64,000 nt of DNA from Colwellia psychrerythraea (lineage in GTDB: Bacteria; Pseudomonadota; Gammaproteobacteria; Enterobacterales; Alteromonadaceae): NCBI RefSeq assembly GCF_000764185.1, contig NZ_JQEC01000045.1, positions 1-64,000 on the forward strand. The letters run 5' to 3'. How positions within the stretch are numbered: the stretch's first letter is position 1; every line of letters begins with the position of its first letter. The translations under genes and the position numbers were made by a program. This document shows positions 19,569 through 29,773 of the stretch, one piece after another. The notes under the pieces are model-generated. The model saw nothing but the letters and a program-made list of their open reading frames with translations, made no database searches and was not told where the DNA came from.

Positions 19569-21210
19569 TAATATTTTTCACTGTTTGAGGGTCAACCACA
19601 TAGAGTTTATCGCCTATACGGATTTTATTTTTTTCAGATATGTTATTCCACCTACGTAATGTATCGAGTTTAACGTTATATTTCACCGAAATATTGTAAA
19701 GGTTCTCTCCCGGCTTCACGGCATGGAAAACTTCTTCTTCATCTAAAACTTCGCTATTACCAACTGACTCTGCGAGGACTGCTGAAGCTATAATAGGTGT
19801 CGTAACCTTAATCGATTCTTGAGTAATAGTTGCTGCGGATTCATGTATTTCAGCAATTGTTACTACGGTTTCCATCTCTTGATGTATTGCTTCAGGTAGC
19901 GGTACATCACGTGTTGCCGGCACCGGTTTTGTTGAAGTAGGCTCAAGTGTATTAACGTCAGACTGAGCTAATACCGCTGTTGTAGTTATTTCCTCTGCTG
20001 CAACATTCCCTGTCTCATTAATTACAGGATTAAGCTCTTTAGTATTAGCCGCTGCGGTGTTTGCTACTGGAGTTGAGGCATGACTTACCGGAAGGTTTGT
20101 CACCACGACTGCTCCAGCCACAGTAGCTGATAATAATGTAGTACCTGAGCCCAGTGCAGATTGAGTTGCACTATTTACGGCAGTATTTGTTGCAACAGTA
20201 TTTTCGATAATCGGTGTGGTTACTACTGTGGCAGCTGAATTTACCGCTGGCAACTTTTTGCTATTAGTTGCTGGAATCGTCGTTTTAACACTACTGGTAT
20301 AAGGCGAGTTTTTTGTTTTGTTTGGTGAAAGTTTTACCACTCGTTTATTACTAGACGGAGATAAATGTTGGTTCTTTTCTTTTTCACTAACTTGGTATTT
20401 TCTCGCCAAATCATCGGCATCAATATACTCTAATTCATTAAGTAGGTACTGCTTGCCTTCCCACGATTGCGGATACATTTTCACTAACATGTTCGCGTAA
20501 TTATTTGCAGTGCGTCGCTGACCTAGTTTCCAATATAATTTATAGGCGAGTGCTAATGAGTCTGCGGTAAATCGTTGGGTTTTACGCTCAAACTTCTGTA
20601 GAAAGCGTTTACTTTCTTTGTAATCTCCCATGGCATATTGTAAACGTATCATTTGTAACAAGGTTGCCGTTCTATTCGGGCTATGAAATATAGCTTTATT
20701 CAAATACATTTCAGCTTTTTCAAAATCATTACTCTGTAAATAACAAGAGGCCAGATTTTCATAACTTTGCGAAACCAAAATATAGCTGGGCACAGCAATC
20801 GCTTTTAAAAATTGAACTTCAGCAGCGGCAATTTTATCTTGTCGACACAAAAACACCCCATAGTTATTTAGGGTATCAGCACTGTCCGCCTTGATAATTA
20901 AAGCTTGTTCAAATGAAGCAATAGCAAGTTCACTTTCACCGACAGTTTCATAATAATGGGCAAAAGCGGTGTGCACTTGCACTAAATTTGGCGAGAACCT
21001 TTTCGCTTTTTCTAAGTTAAGCTTTGCCTGAGACATGTCACCCATTTTTAGGTAACCTAATCCTAATGAAACACGTGTAGCCGCCATTTCATCACGATTA
21101 GCTTGGTTTTTAACAATAGGCTCATTATTTTCAAAGCTTTGGGTAACACAACCACTTAACAGCGATAGAGAAACCGCTGCTAAAATTGTTGGAAGAATAT
21201 ATTTAGCCAT
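19561..21210 (-). CDS. pilF: Type IV pilus biogenesis lipoprotein PilF/PilW with C-terminal LysM
   Basis: 549 residues from the ATG at 21210, with 'gga' 7-8 nt ahead; the 21-nt longer frame starts at TTG. A lipoprotein signal ends in L-S-G-C. Residues about 35-270 are TPR repeats in the PilF pattern (for example 'ADTLNNYGVFLCRQDKIAAA'), which pilot the PilQ secretin to the outer membrane. Unlike the usual PilF of about 250 residues, it continues through a 200-residue Thr/Val/Ala-rich linker into a LysM domain at the C-terminus ('HAVKPGENLYNISVKYN'). The LysM would anchor it to peptidoglycan (inference). Confidence 0.9.
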   Translation of the reverse strand: MAKYILPTILAAVSLSLLSGCVTQSFENNEPIVKNQANRDEMAATRVSLGLGYLKMGDMSQAKLNLEKAKRFSPNLVQVHTAFAHYYETVGESELAIASFEQALIIKADSADTLNNYGVFLCRQDKIAAAEVQFLKAIAVPSYILVSQSYENLASCYLQSNDFEKAEMYLNKAIFHSPNRTATLLQMIRLQYAMGDYKESKRFLQKFERKTQRFTADSLALAYKLYWKLGQRRTANNYANMLVKMYPQSWEGKQYLLNELEYIDADDLARKYQVSEKEKNQHLSPSSNKRVVKLSPNKTKNSPYTSSVKTTIPATNSKKLPAVNSAATVVTTPIIENTVATNTAVNSATQSALGSGTTLLSATVAGAVVVTNLPVSHASTPVANTAAANTKELNPVINETGNVAAEEITTTAVLAQSDVNTLEPTSTKPVPATRDVPLPEAIHQEMETVVTIAEIHESAATITQESIKVTTPIIASAVLAESVGNSEVLDEEEVFHAVKPGENLYNISVKYNVKLDTLRRWNNISEKNKIRIGDKLYVVDPQTVKNIND

Positions 21211-21432
21211 AGCTTTATCCAAAATATGCAATGCGTTAACCGCCTCTTATTGTTATACCGAACTTACTCATTAAGTGAACGTTTCAAATTGCCTACATTG
21301 GCAATATTATCGCTCTTTCAACGTCAATAGCTTTGTTATTAACATTTATTCTCAATGCTTCTTTTAAAATGGAAACGCTAACCCTATGAATGAGCTTGGT
21401 CGTATTTTTCACTAAAAACAATGCGCTAATGC

Positions 21433-22593
21433 TTAAATTGATTTTATAGAGATAGTGTCAGCTTTAGGTTGATCTTTCAATGAACTTATTTCAGCATTTC
21501 TTGATACATTAAAAGCACTACGCTTAGTTCTGTCGAAGACATCACCCGCGAGTTGACCACAGGCAGCATCAATGTCTTCACCACGAGTTCGCCTAGTGAT
21601 AACCGTTAAACCATAACTCTGTAATACTTTATCAAAACGATCAATACGTGAATTACTTGAACGCTTATAGGGCGATCCTGGATATGGATTAAATGGTATC
21701 AAGTTTATTTTGCTCGGTAAGCCTTTTAATGCGTGTGCTAATTCATGTGCTTGATCAGTACTATCATTCACATGATCAAGCATAACGTATTCAATAGTCG
21801 CTTGTTTATTCGCTTTTGAACCATCAATATATCGCCCAGCTGCTGCAATAAAATCTTCCAACGGGTACTTTTTGTTGATAGGCACCAATTCATCGCGCAG
21901 TTTATTATTAGGAGCATGAATTGAAATAGCTAAAGCACAATCAATTTTTTCTTTAAGCATGTCTAAAGCAGGAACAACACCTGAGGTACTTACCGTGACA
22001 CGGCGTTTGGACAAGCCATAACCTAAGTCGTTCAACATGGTATCTAATGCAGGGATTAAATGTTTCATATTTAATAGCGGTTCGCCCATGCCCATCATAA
22101 CAATGTTGGTAATAGGGCGAGTACCGGCAATGCGAGTTGCGCCAATATCATTGGCAACACGCCATACTTGGCCGATAATTTCGGACATAGTTAAATTGCG
22201 ATTGAAACCTTGCTGAGCCGTAGCACAGAAAGTACATTCTAATGCGCAACCCACTTGAGATGACACACATAAGGTGGCTCGATCATTTTCAGGGATCCAA
22301 ACGGTCTCGACTTCTTGACCACCTTCAAGTTTTAAGGCGTATTTAATAGTACCGTCTTCTGAAATTTGCTTTTCAGAAATATCGGGTGCTGATATCACAC
22401 AATTGCGCTGTAGTTTTTCACGTAACTTCTTATTGATATTAGTCATTTGCTCAAAGTCACTGTAACCAAAGTGATAAATCCACTTCATGATCTGATCAGC
22501 TCTAAATGGTTTCTCACCAATAGACTCAAAGTATTCACGCATACTTTTATGATCAAAATTAAGTAGGTTAACTTTTTTGCTTACATCACTCAT
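21433..22593 (-). CDS. rlmN: 23S rRNA (A2503-C2) / tRNA (A37-C2) methyltransferase RlmN
   Basis: Radical-SAM enzyme that methylates C2 of A2503 in 23S rRNA and A37 in some tRNAs. 386 residues from the ATG at 22593 ('[14 protein letters not shown]'), preferred to a TTG 15 nt upstream. The radical SAM CxxxCxxC motif is in '[16 protein letters not shown]'; the methyl-carrying cysteine is in the C-terminal '[15 protein letters not shown]'. 'MGMGEPLLN' is a further family signature. First gene of the conserved rlmN-pilF-rodZ-ispG series. Confidence 0.98.
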   Translation of the reverse strand: MSDVSKKVNLLNFDHKSMREYFESIGEKPFRADQIMKWIYHFGYSDFEQMTNINKKLREKLQRNCVISAPDISEKQISEDGTIKYALKLEGGQEVETVWIPENDRATLCVSSQVGCALECTFCATAQQGFNRNLTMSEIIGQVWRVANDIGATRIAGTRPITNIVMMGMGEPLLNMKHLIPALDTMLNDLGYGLSKRRVTVSTSGVVPALDMLKEKIDCALAISIHAPNNKLRDELVPINKKYPLEDFIAAAGRYIDGSKANKQATIEYVMLDHVNDSTDQAHELAHALKGLPSKINLIPFNPYPGSPYKRSSNSRIDRFDKVLQSYGLTVITRRTRGEDIDAACGQLAGDVFDRTKRSAFNVSRNAEISSLKDQPKADTISIKSI

Positions 22594-22732
22594 AGAACAA
22601 ACTCTCAATAACTAAGGTTAAACTACTCATTAAAGTAGCCTAAAAAACAAGGCGCGTATTGTACGCTTTTCAAGCAACAATCGCAATTTTACTAAGTTAT
22701 CTTCAATGGATTTATGATCCACTAAAAATAAC

Positions 22733-22768
22733 AAAAGGATTTTACCAACGAGTCAGTAAAATCCTTTT
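22733..22768 (-). terminator. Terminator downstream of ndk
   Basis: 13-bp perfect stem (22733-22745 with 22756-22768), 10-nt loop, followed on the minus strand by a T-rich run. It lies 20 nt past the structured element that follows ndk. Confidence 0.8.
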
Positions 22769-22787
22769 AAATATTAATTTCTTTTAA

Positions 22788-22877
22788 GCGCAGATAATCA
22801 CTTTGTTAGCAAGGCGCTAGCGCGGAGCCTAGTTTACTAGGTGAGCACTTGCAACGCCGAAAGCAAGGTGATTGCGC
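22788..22877 (-). repeat. Structured 3' element, copy B (downstream of ndk)
   Basis: Nested inverted repeat: outer GCGCA/TGCGC (22788-22792 with 22873-22877), 10-bp stem 22796-22805 with 22864-22873 (one G-T pair), GGCG/CGCC, then a 5-bp inner stem 22828-22832 with 22837-22841 and a 4-nt loop. On the minus strand the inner hairpin is framed by AAGTGCTCA and CTCCGCGCT, identical to copy A at 6639-6732, while four of the five inner base pairs differ with pairing kept. Its location 14 nt after the gene and just before a terminator is also the same. Confidence 0.75.
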
Positions 22878-22890
22878 GATTAAATAGAAA

Positions 22891-23322
22891 TTAACGAGTA
22901 CGTGAACAAATCTCATCATCTGAGAAGAAGTATGCAATTTCACGTGCAGCTGATTCTAAAGCGTCAGAGCCGTGAGCAGCATTTTCATCAATTGAATCTG
23001 CAAGATCAGCACGGATAGTACCCGCAAGTGCTTCAGCAGGGTTAGTAGCACCCATGATTTCACGGTTTTTAAGAACAGCGTTTTCGCCTTCTAAAACTTG
23101 AACCATAACTGGACCTGAAGTCATAAATGAAACTAAAGCGCCAAAGAAAGGACGTTCGCTATGTTCAGCGTAAAAACCTTCAGCTTTTTCTTGGCTTAAG
23201 TGGATCATTTTAGAAGCAACGATTTTTAAACCAGCAGTTTCAAAACGGTTGTAGATTTGACCAATGAAGTTTTTAGCAACTGCGTCTGGTTTTACGATAG
23301 AAAAAGTACGTTCGATAGCCAT
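22891..23322 (-). CDS. ndk: Nucleoside diphosphate kinase
   Basis: Transfers the gamma phosphate of ATP to other NDPs through a phosphohistidine. 143 residues, the standard length. It has '[10 protein letters not shown]' at the start and the catalytic H117 in '[12 protein letters not shown]'. A single-gene unit with its own terminator; the structured repeat copy B lies in its 3' region. Confidence 0.98.
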   Translation of the reverse strand: MAIERTFSIVKPDAVAKNFIGQIYNRFETAGLKIVASKMIHLSQEKAEGFYAEHSERPFFGALVSFMTSGPVMVQVLEGENAVLKNREIMGATNPAEALAGTIRADLADSIDENAAHGSDALESAAREIAYFFSDDEICSRTR

Positions 23323-23554
23323 GATAAGCCCTTATAATTTAATTTAAGTTAAGTTAAAATTTAACTGTATAGCTAGCCACTTGTTAAAACGGCTATAATT
23401 TTGGGCGCATTATAGACGAAATGAAGGTAAAAAACCAATGATATTACTTTTAAGCTTATGCTTAGGTTATATCACTAGTTTTATTAAGGTTGGCTAACAG
23501 TAAGTTAAACTTTGTTGACCTTACTTTTGACTAGCTGTTACTTACAGATTGTGC

Positions 23555-25243
23555 CTAAACGCTGGTACGGCGGTATTGACGATAAACCGGTTTCCAGAAG
23601 TTACGCTCAATTTTGGCAAGTAACTCATCATCACTCATAGATAATGCTAAGTTCTGTTTAAAGGCGACTTGTGCAATAGCAAAAGCAATATCCTTACTTA
23701 GTTGTGCGATGGCGGTTAATGGTGGTAGTAGTTCATCCGATTCATTATTAGCAAGAGGTGATGCCGCTGCTAAGGTTTCACTGGCAACTTGTAACATATC
23801 ATCGGTAATACGACTAATATTTGCCGCCACAACACCTAAACCAATACCTGGGAAGATGTAACTGTTATTACACTGCGCGACCGGGAAAATTTTTCCTTGA
23901 TACTCAACCGGCTCAAATGGACTACCAGTGGCTATAATCACTTCCCCCTTGGTCCAGTTAATCACTTGGCTTGGTGTTGCTTCCACTTGACGAGATGGAT
24001 TACTTAACGGGAAGATAATAGGAAGTTCACAATGAGACTTCATCGCGGTAATAACTTGTTCGGTAAATAAGCCTGACTGACCTGAAACACCTATGAGAAT
24101 ATCAGGTTTAGCACCATGCATAACTTCAACAAGTGTGGCAAACTCACCTTTAATATCCCAAGTTGCAAGCGCTTCATTGCTTTGTACTAATTTTTGCTGG
24201 AAATCACGCAATTCTGCCATACCTTGTGTTAATAGGCCATATCTATCAACCATATAGACTTGGCTACGTGCTTGTTCTGTTGAAAGGCCTTCACTAACCA
24301 TTTGGCTAATAATTTGTTCTGCTATTCCACAACCTGCCGAGCCTGCACCAACAAAAGCAACACTCTGCTCTGATAATTTAGAGCCTTTACTACGACAAGC
24401 AGCAAGTAAAGTGCCGACAGTAACTGATGCTGTGCCTTGGATATCATCATTAAAACAACAAATTCTATCTTTATAACGTTGTAATAGGGGCATAGCATTA
24501 GGTTGGGCAAAATCTTCAAATTGCAATAAAACATGGGGCCAACGACGTTTGACTGCGCTTATAAATAACTCGACAAACTCATCATATGAATCTTGGTCGA
24601 TGCGTTTATGGCGTGCCCCCATATACATAGGATCGTCTAATAACTTTTGGTTATTCGTACCGACATCAAGCATTACCGGTAAAGTATGAGCAGGACTTAT
24701 GCCACCACAAGCAGTATACAAAGACAACTTACCAATGGGTATGCCCATGCCGCCAATGCCTTGATCGCCTAAGCCCAAGATACGTTCACCATCGGTAACT
24801 ACAATCACTTTTACCTTGTTTTTAGTAGCATTACGCAACATATCGTCAATATTAAATCTATCTTCGTAAGAGATAAACAAACCACGTGAGCTGCGGTAAA
24901 TATCAGAAAACTGTTCACAAGCATCGCCAACCGTTGGTGTATAGATAATTGGCATCATTTCAGCCAGGTGGTTTTGCACTAATTTAAAGAATAACGTTTC
25001 ATTATTATCATGAATAGCACGTAAGTATATGTGCTTATTAATATTTGTATTAAAGCAGCTATACTGGCGATATGCACGTTCAGCTTGTTCATCAATGCTT
25101 TCAAAACGTGGCGGTAATAATCCTGTTAGGTTGAAACTATCGCGCTCTTCTTTGCTAAAGGCACTGCCTTTATTCAGTAGAGGGGTTTCTAATAATGAAG
25201 GACCTGCATAAGGGATGTAAAGTGGGCGTTGAGATTGGGGCAT
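23555..25243 (-). CDS. maeA: NAD-dependent malic enzyme (malate dehydrogenase, oxaloacetate-decarboxylating)
   Basis: Oxidative decarboxylation of malate to pyruvate and CO2, linking the TCA cycle to gluconeogenic precursors. 562 residues, in line with the large MaeA/SfcA type. Motifs seen: '[17 protein letters not shown]' (malic N-terminal domain), '[21 protein letters not shown]' and '[11 protein letters not shown]' (metal and substrate site), and '[16 protein letters not shown]' (Rossmann NAD site). It stands alone between ndk and iscX. Confidence 0.96.
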   Translation of the reverse strand: MPQSQRPLYIPYAGPSLLETPLLNKGSAFSKEERDSFNLTGLLPPRFESIDEQAERAYRQYSCFNTNINKHIYLRAIHDNNETLFFKLVQNHLAEMMPIIYTPTVGDACEQFSDIYRSSRGLFISYEDRFNIDDMLRNATKNKVKVIVVTDGERILGLGDQGIGGMGIPIGKLSLYTACGGISPAHTLPVMLDVGTNNQKLLDDPMYMGARHKRIDQDSYDEFVELFISAVKRRWPHVLLQFEDFAQPNAMPLLQRYKDRICCFNDDIQGTASVTVGTLLAACRSKGSKLSEQSVAFVGAGSAGCGIAEQIISQMVSEGLSTEQARSQVYMVDRYGLLTQGMAELRDFQQKLVQSNEALATWDIKGEFATLVEVMHGAKPDILIGVSGQSGLFTEQVITAMKSHCELPIIFPLSNPSRQVEATPSQVINWTKGEVIIATGSPFEPVEYQGKIFPVAQCNNSYIFPGIGLGVVAANISRITDDMLQVASETLAAASPLANNESDELLPPLTAIAQLSKDIAFAIAQVAFKQNLALSMSDDELLAKIERNFWKPVYRQYRRTSV

Positions 25244-25363
25244 TTGGCTGACTGCTTATATGTTTGATGAATGTGGAAATCGGCTAAAAGTATAGATGAT
25301 ATTAGCCCTACTGCAAAGCAAGACAGTGATTGAATTTGTTAAAAGTACGAAGGATTTAGGAGA

Positions 25364-25471
25364 ATGATTTGTAATAATAGAGTTGAAAAAGATATTTCGA
25401 TTCTACTATGTGAAAAATATTGTTTACCGAGTAATAAAATACCAGATTGTTTAGTGGAAATACATTTATAG
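25364..25471 (+). CDS. Possible small protein, 35 residues, unrecognised
   Basis: An ATG frame of 36 codons in the spacer between maeA and iscX, starting 'MICNNRVEKD' with three cysteines. An 'aagg' lies about 10 nt ahead, and an 'aggag' sits too close to the start to be ideal. No family recognised. The call rests only on the frame and a passable ribosome binding site, so it may be chance. Confidence 0.2.
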   Translation: MICNNRVEKDISILLCEKYCLPSNKIPDCLVEIHL

Positions 25472-25486
25472 GTAAGATAGTTACTA

Positions 25487-25693
25487 TTAATCTACTTCGG
25501 CCATCCAAGCAAGTTGAATGGCTTCAAGTACTCGTTCACCGCAGTGCTCTGGATCATCGTCAAAGCGTTCTAAATTAAGTACCCATAACCTTAATTCGGT
25601 GAAGTGTAACTTAAAAGGGTCTACATCAGGATGTTGCTCAATTAAATCCAACGCAATCTCTTGAGAATCACTCCATAGAAGTCCAGCTGCCAT
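25487..25693 (-). CDS. iscX: Fe-S cluster assembly modulator IscX (YfhJ)
   Basis: 68 residues from Met at 25693 ('MAAGLLWSDSQEIALDL'); Met codons at 25705 and 25714 would add 4-7 residues. The acidic pattern W-S/T-D-S-x-E-I, 'DPFKLHFTEL' and 'LERFDDDPEHCGERVLEAIQLAW' match IscX, the small protein that binds IscS and Fe2+ and tunes cluster assembly. It is usually the last gene of the isc operon; here it stands alone with no isc genes nearby, so it is an orphan copy in this window. Confidence 0.9.
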   Translation of the reverse strand: MAAGLLWSDSQEIALDLIEQHPDVDPFKLHFTELRLWVLNLERFDDDPEHCGERVLEAIQLAWMAEVD

Positions 25694-25714
25694 GTTTTTA
25701 CCCATTGTTAGCAA

Positions 25715-26208
25715 GGTTATTTCAGCAGATAAATCACATTGAACACTAAAATAACAATTGAAAGAAAAATAAATCTATAATTAACATTAGTATAAACCAG
25801 ATGAATAGCAACCTAGCCTTTCGACAAAAAGCACAGTCTGTATGCCACCAATTTTTTAAATTCTTCATGCTTAATCCAACCGTGAAAACGCTGCCTCACC
25901 AGTATATCATTTGTTATATGAATAAATAGAACACTTGCGATATGACATTTACCTACTGAAATTAACACTAACTATTCACTAAATCAGTTTGTTGATATTC
26001 AACTAGATTACTCATATCAATTTTCTTCTTGATATTCAGCTTCTCAACAAAATAATTATTATACTGCTTTTATTTAATACCTTAATTATTTCACTTTACT
26101 GCAAAGTATTTATGCTATTTTCCTTTCAATCGCTGATAAGTAAAATACAATACCACTAACAAACAAGTAATTAGTTTTAAATTCCATAAATAATCTACAG
26201 GCAACAAA
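25715..26208. other. 494-nt spacer upstream of the Lrp-type gene
   Basis: AT-rich, no RNA gene or strong hairpin seen. A minus-strand open frame of about 51 codons without ATG (about 25820-25970) ends in residues 'RQRFHGWIKHEEFKKL'. Its composition looks protein-like and it may be a remnant of a lost gene, but I do not recognise the family. The promoter of the Lrp-type gene should lie in the last 150 nt. Confidence 0.35.
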
Positions 26209-26667
26209 ATGGATTCTTTCGATAAACATATTCTTAGCATTTTGCAAAAAGATTGCACCCTTTCAACCAGTGATGTTGCTGAGCGAGTAGGCTTGTCAAC
26301 AACCCCCTGCTGGCGAAGAATTCAGGCCATGGAGAAATCAGGAGTGATTAAAGGTCGCGTCGCTTTAGCCGATCCTGAAAAGCTCAATGTAGGTTTGTCC
26401 ATTTTTGTTATGGTGAAAACTAATCAGCATAACCCCGACTGGTTAGCGACCTTTGCCAAAGTTGCTGATGATTTTCCTGAGATAGTTGAGTTTTATCGCA
26501 TGAGTGGTGATGTTGATTACTTATTACGTGTGGTTGTGCCTGATATGAAAGCTTACGATCACTTTTATAAAGAGCTAATTACCCGCGTAGATTTTTCAGA
26601 CATCAGTTCTAGCTTCGCCATGGAAGAAATAAAATACACTACCGCCCTGCCAGTTGACTACATTTAA
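26209..26667 (+). CDS. Lrp/AsnC family transcriptional regulator
   Basis: 152 residues. The N-terminal winged helix has 'CTLSTSDVAERVGLSTTPCWRRIQAMEKSGVI', a close match to the Lrp/AsnC helix-turn-helix. The C-terminal RAM ligand-binding domain (about 70-150) has 'MSGDVDYLLRVVVPDMKAYDHFY'. Such proteins sense amino acids or related metabolites. It is a single gene upstream of the TonB-dependent receptor at 27180 on the same strand, 512 nt apart, so control of the receptor is possible but not shown. Confidence 0.93.
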   Translation: MDSFDKHILSILQKDCTLSTSDVAERVGLSTTPCWRRIQAMEKSGVIKGRVALADPEKLNVGLSIFVMVKTNQHNPDWLATFAKVADDFPEIVEFYRMSGDVDYLLRVVVPDMKAYDHFYKELITRVDFSDISSSFAMEEIKYTTALPVDYI

Positions 26668-27179
26668 CATAAGTTAAATCACCAATCACTGACCGTTTTT
26701 ATTGTTTTATTGCATAAAAATTCATTTAAACGGTTAGTAAACTCACTTCATAACTTTAAAAAAACACCTTTCACCTAAAATAAAGCAATAAAATAAAAAT
26801 AAACCCTTAACTAAATTCACTATAAAAACAAATACATAACAATACCCCCTTAATGTTTCACAACTTTTCACACCAATTCAAGACTCTTCAAACCGCTTAG
26901 TTTTAGATGAATGCCGTTGCGCTAACGTTAACTGCCGAATGTAAATTTTTTCAGTTTTAAATTAGCTAGTGTTGATGTTTTTACCAGCAATAAAGCATTA
27001 ATAACACAAAAAAACGGCTTATTGGTAATAGATACTTTACTAAATCCGCGACTGTTTTTACTGCAACAAATAAGTTCGCAAGGAATGTATATATATGTAT
27101 GTATGTATGTAACACCATAGATATTTACCTTTCTTTCAAATCATCAAAAACATAAAAAATATAATAAGTGGAATACAAT
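26668..27179. other. Long 5' region of the first TonB-dependent receptor
   Basis: 512 nt, AT-rich. Contains an 8-bp palindrome TAACGTTA within about 26925-26945 that could be an operator, and a short tetranucleotide repeat at 27086-27111. No ORF or RNA gene recognised. Confidence 0.4.
27086..27111. repeat. Short simple-sequence repeat (TA then TGTA units)
   Basis: A run of TA dinucleotides changing into about four TGTA tetranucleotides, 69 nt ahead of the receptor start. Alternating purine-pyrimidine tract prone to slippage. It lies in the untranslated or promoter region, where a length change would alter spacing rather than frame. Confidence 0.8.
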
Positions 27180-29753
27180 ATGAAACACTACAAATTTAAC
27201 AAGTTGAATAGCGCAGTAAAATCTGCACTTATGCTAGGTTTACTTACTAGCACCACCATAGCTTTTGCTGAAGAAAGCACAGCAAAATTAGCCAAAACTG
27301 AAGAAGTAGAAGTAATACAAGTGCGCGGCATTCGTGGCAGTGTCGTGCAGTCTTTAAATACCAAACGTTATGCCAATTCAGTAGTAGATGCGGTAACAGC
27401 TGAAGATATTGGTAAATTCCCCGATCAGAACGTGGCCGAGTCACTCCAACGTATCACTGGTGTGTCAATTACCCGTAGTTTTGGTGAAGGTGAGCGTGTC
27501 AGTATTCGTGGTACAACCGAGAGTCAAAATAGAACATTACTGAATGGCCAAGCGGTAGGATCAGCTGACTGGTGGACAAACTCAGCCGCAAGTCGTGGCT
27601 TCAACTACACCATGCTTCCATCAGAAATTGTTTCAGGTTTAGAAGTCTATAAAACACCTGAAGCAGATATCGATGAAGGCTCAATTGGTGGTACCGTTAT
27701 TGTTAGAACACGTAAGCCACTAGATTTAGAAGCCAATAAGTTTGCGGGTTCTGTTTTAGCTCAATACTCTGATGTTTCTGGTGAGACAGATCCACAGCTT
27801 TCAGCCCTTTACAGCTGGAAAAATGAAGATGAAACCTTTGGTGCTTTAATTTCCTTAGTCCGACAAGAGCGTAACTTACGTCGTGATGGAATTGAAGCAT
27901 GGAGTTGGACCGACCGTGATATCACCATGGCTGATGGCACTGTCCATGAAGATGTTTACAGCCCAGGTGGCGGTGGATCAGCAATGTTTAGCCAAGAACG
28001 TATTCGTACTGGTGGCAACCTAACCCTGCAGTATCGTCCAACTGATACCACTGAAATGACCTTCAATGCGCTTGATAGCACCATGAAAATGGACAATGAA
28101 AACCAAAACTTCTTATGGCTACCGGGTTATGGTGGTTCGGAATACACTGATATTACCATTATTGAGCATGACCAAGTGGGTGCAATGGCCGTTGGTGGCA
28201 CTTTAGGGTTATCACCTGGTGGCAATAATATTCTTGATGAAACCAAAGTACGTAACTCAAAATTGAAAACAACTTCATATGATTTAAAAATTGATCATGA
28301 GGGGGATGTTTGGACATCCAGTATTCATTTTGGTTATACCAAAGGTAGTGGTGGTTCACAGGCTGATCGTAGTGTTGGTTGGGGTGGTAATTATGAACAT
28401 AGTTATGATGCTTCAGCGGCTAGGGATGTTAAAACTAGCTATGGCGCAGATCCAGCTGATGGCAGCAAATGGGGATTAGACTTTTTACGCTACGACAGTA
28501 ACGATGCCCAAGATGATGAAAGCTATGTACAAGTAGATTTTGGTCGTGACCTTGACCTTGGTGTATTTAGCGCAATTAAGTTTGGTGCAAAATATCGTGA
28601 TCACGCGCGCTTTAATACCAAACATACTACCGATGCCCGCGAAGATTTGAATTGGAGCTTGGCTGATTACTCACTAGCGATGCCTTCAGACTTTTTATCT
28701 GGCCAAGGCTCTGCTGGTACTTTAAAAAATTATGCAATAACGGATTCAAATAAAATTCGTAGTGAAGGTGATGCTTTAGGCTGGGATTACCGACTACTTA
28801 AAGCCAGTACTTTTGATATCAGTGAAAAAATTTCTGCCGCTTACATTAAAGCAGATATAGATGCTGAAGGTTTACGCGGTAACGTGGGTGTACGCTTAGT
28901 TTATACCGACCAAAGTTCGGCAGCTTATGTTGGCGCCACTGGCAGCGAAACTTGGACTGATGAGTCAACGAGTTACTTTGATATTTTACCAAGCTTAAAC
29001 CTTGCCGTTGATTTACAAGAAGACTTATTACTTCGTATGAGTGCTGCGCGAGTAATGTCTCGTCCTGACTACGCTAAAATGACCTCATCTACGTCATACA
29101 ACAAAGAAACACAAACGGGTACTGGTGGTAATCCAGGCATTGACCCGTATCGGGCAACACAGTTCGATTTAGGTTTAGAATGGTACTTTAGTGATGCAGG
29201 TATTGTTTCAGCAGTACTTTTCTTAAAAGACATTCAATCATTTATAGATACCCAAGCGACGCTAGAAACCCATGAAGGTGTTGAAATATTAATTAACCGA
29301 CCAGTAAACGGTAAAGGCGGTACGATTCAAGGTCTAGAGTTTGGTTACCAGCAAGAATTGTATGAAGGGATTGGTATCTCGGCTAATTACACTTATGTTG
29401 ATGGCGAAGCTAAAGACAGTGAGGGTAATAATGTCACAATTCCAGGCAATTCAGACCATACAGTTAACCTAAGTAGTTACTTTGAAACAGACACTTTTAG
29501 TGGCCGAATTTCTTATAACTATCGCACTGGTTATGACACAGGTGAAGGCTGGCCTGGATATGTTGATGATTATGGCCAAGTAGATGCTAACCTTTCTTAT
29601 AACCTTAATGAAAATATTACTTTTATCGTTGAAGGCATTAACTTAACGGATGAAAAAACCTTCAGCTACCAAGAAAAAGGCGTTAAACAAGCCTTAACAG
29701 GTTATTACGCTGACGGCCGAAGACTTGTTGCAGGTGTTCGCTTTAATTTTTAA
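27180..29753 (+). CDS. TonB-dependent receptor, TIGR01782 (Xanthomonas-Caulobacter) type
   Basis: 857 residues from the ATG at 27180 ('gtgga' ahead); a GTG 12 nt upstream is less likely. A signal peptide ends at ...AFA-EE. A TonB-box-like stretch 'EVEVIQVRGIR' is followed by the plug domain ('AEDIGKFPDQNVAESLQRITGVSITR', 'ERVSIRGTTESQNRTLLNGQ'), then the 22-strand barrel ending in the aromatic 'VAGVRFNF'. Family members often import glycans or other large substrates. No sugar-degrading enzymes are next to it, so the substrate is open. About half-identical by eye to the receptor at 33985. Three hairpins follow, the last a clear terminator. Confidence 0.94.
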   Translation: MKHYKFNKLNSAVKSALMLGLLTSTTIAFAEESTAKLAKTEEVEVIQVRGIRGSVVQSLNTKRYANSVVDAVTAEDIGKFPDQNVAESLQRITGVSITRSFGEGERVSIRGTTESQNRTLLNGQAVGSADWWTNSAASRGFNYTMLPSEIVSGLEVYKTPEADIDEGSIGGTVIVRTRKPLDLEANKFAGSVLAQYSDVSGETDPQLSALYSWKNEDETFGALISLVRQERNLRRDGIEAWSWTDRDITMADGTVHEDVYSPGGGGSAMFSQERIRTGGNLTLQYRPTDTTEMTFNALDSTMKMDNENQNFLWLPGYGGSEYTDITIIEHDQVGAMAVGGTLGLSPGGNNILDETKVRNSKLKTTSYDLKIDHEGDVWTSSIHFGYTKGSGGSQADRSVGWGGNYEHSYDASAARDVKTSYGADPADGSKWGLDFLRYDSNDAQDDESYVQVDFGRDLDLGVFSAIKFGAKYRDHARFNTKHTTDAREDLNWSLADYSLAMPSDFLSGQGSAGTLKNYAITDSNKIRSEGDALGWDYRLLKASTFDISEKISAAYIKADIDAEGLRGNVGVRLVYTDQSSAAYVGATGSETWTDESTSYFDILPSLNLAVDLQEDLLLRMSAARVMSRPDYAKMTSSTSYNKETQTGTGGNPGIDPYRATQFDLGLEWYFSDAGIVSAVLFLKDIQSFIDTQATLETHEGVEILINRPVNGKGGTIQGLEFGYQQELYEGIGISANYTYVDGEAKDSEGNNVTIPGNSDHTVNLSSYFETDTFSGRISYNYRTGYDTGEGWPGYVDDYGQVDANLSYNLNENITFIVEGINLTDEKTFSYQEKGVKQALTGYYADGRRLVAGVRFNF

Positions 29754-29773
29754 GCAATAATAACAAAGCCAGT

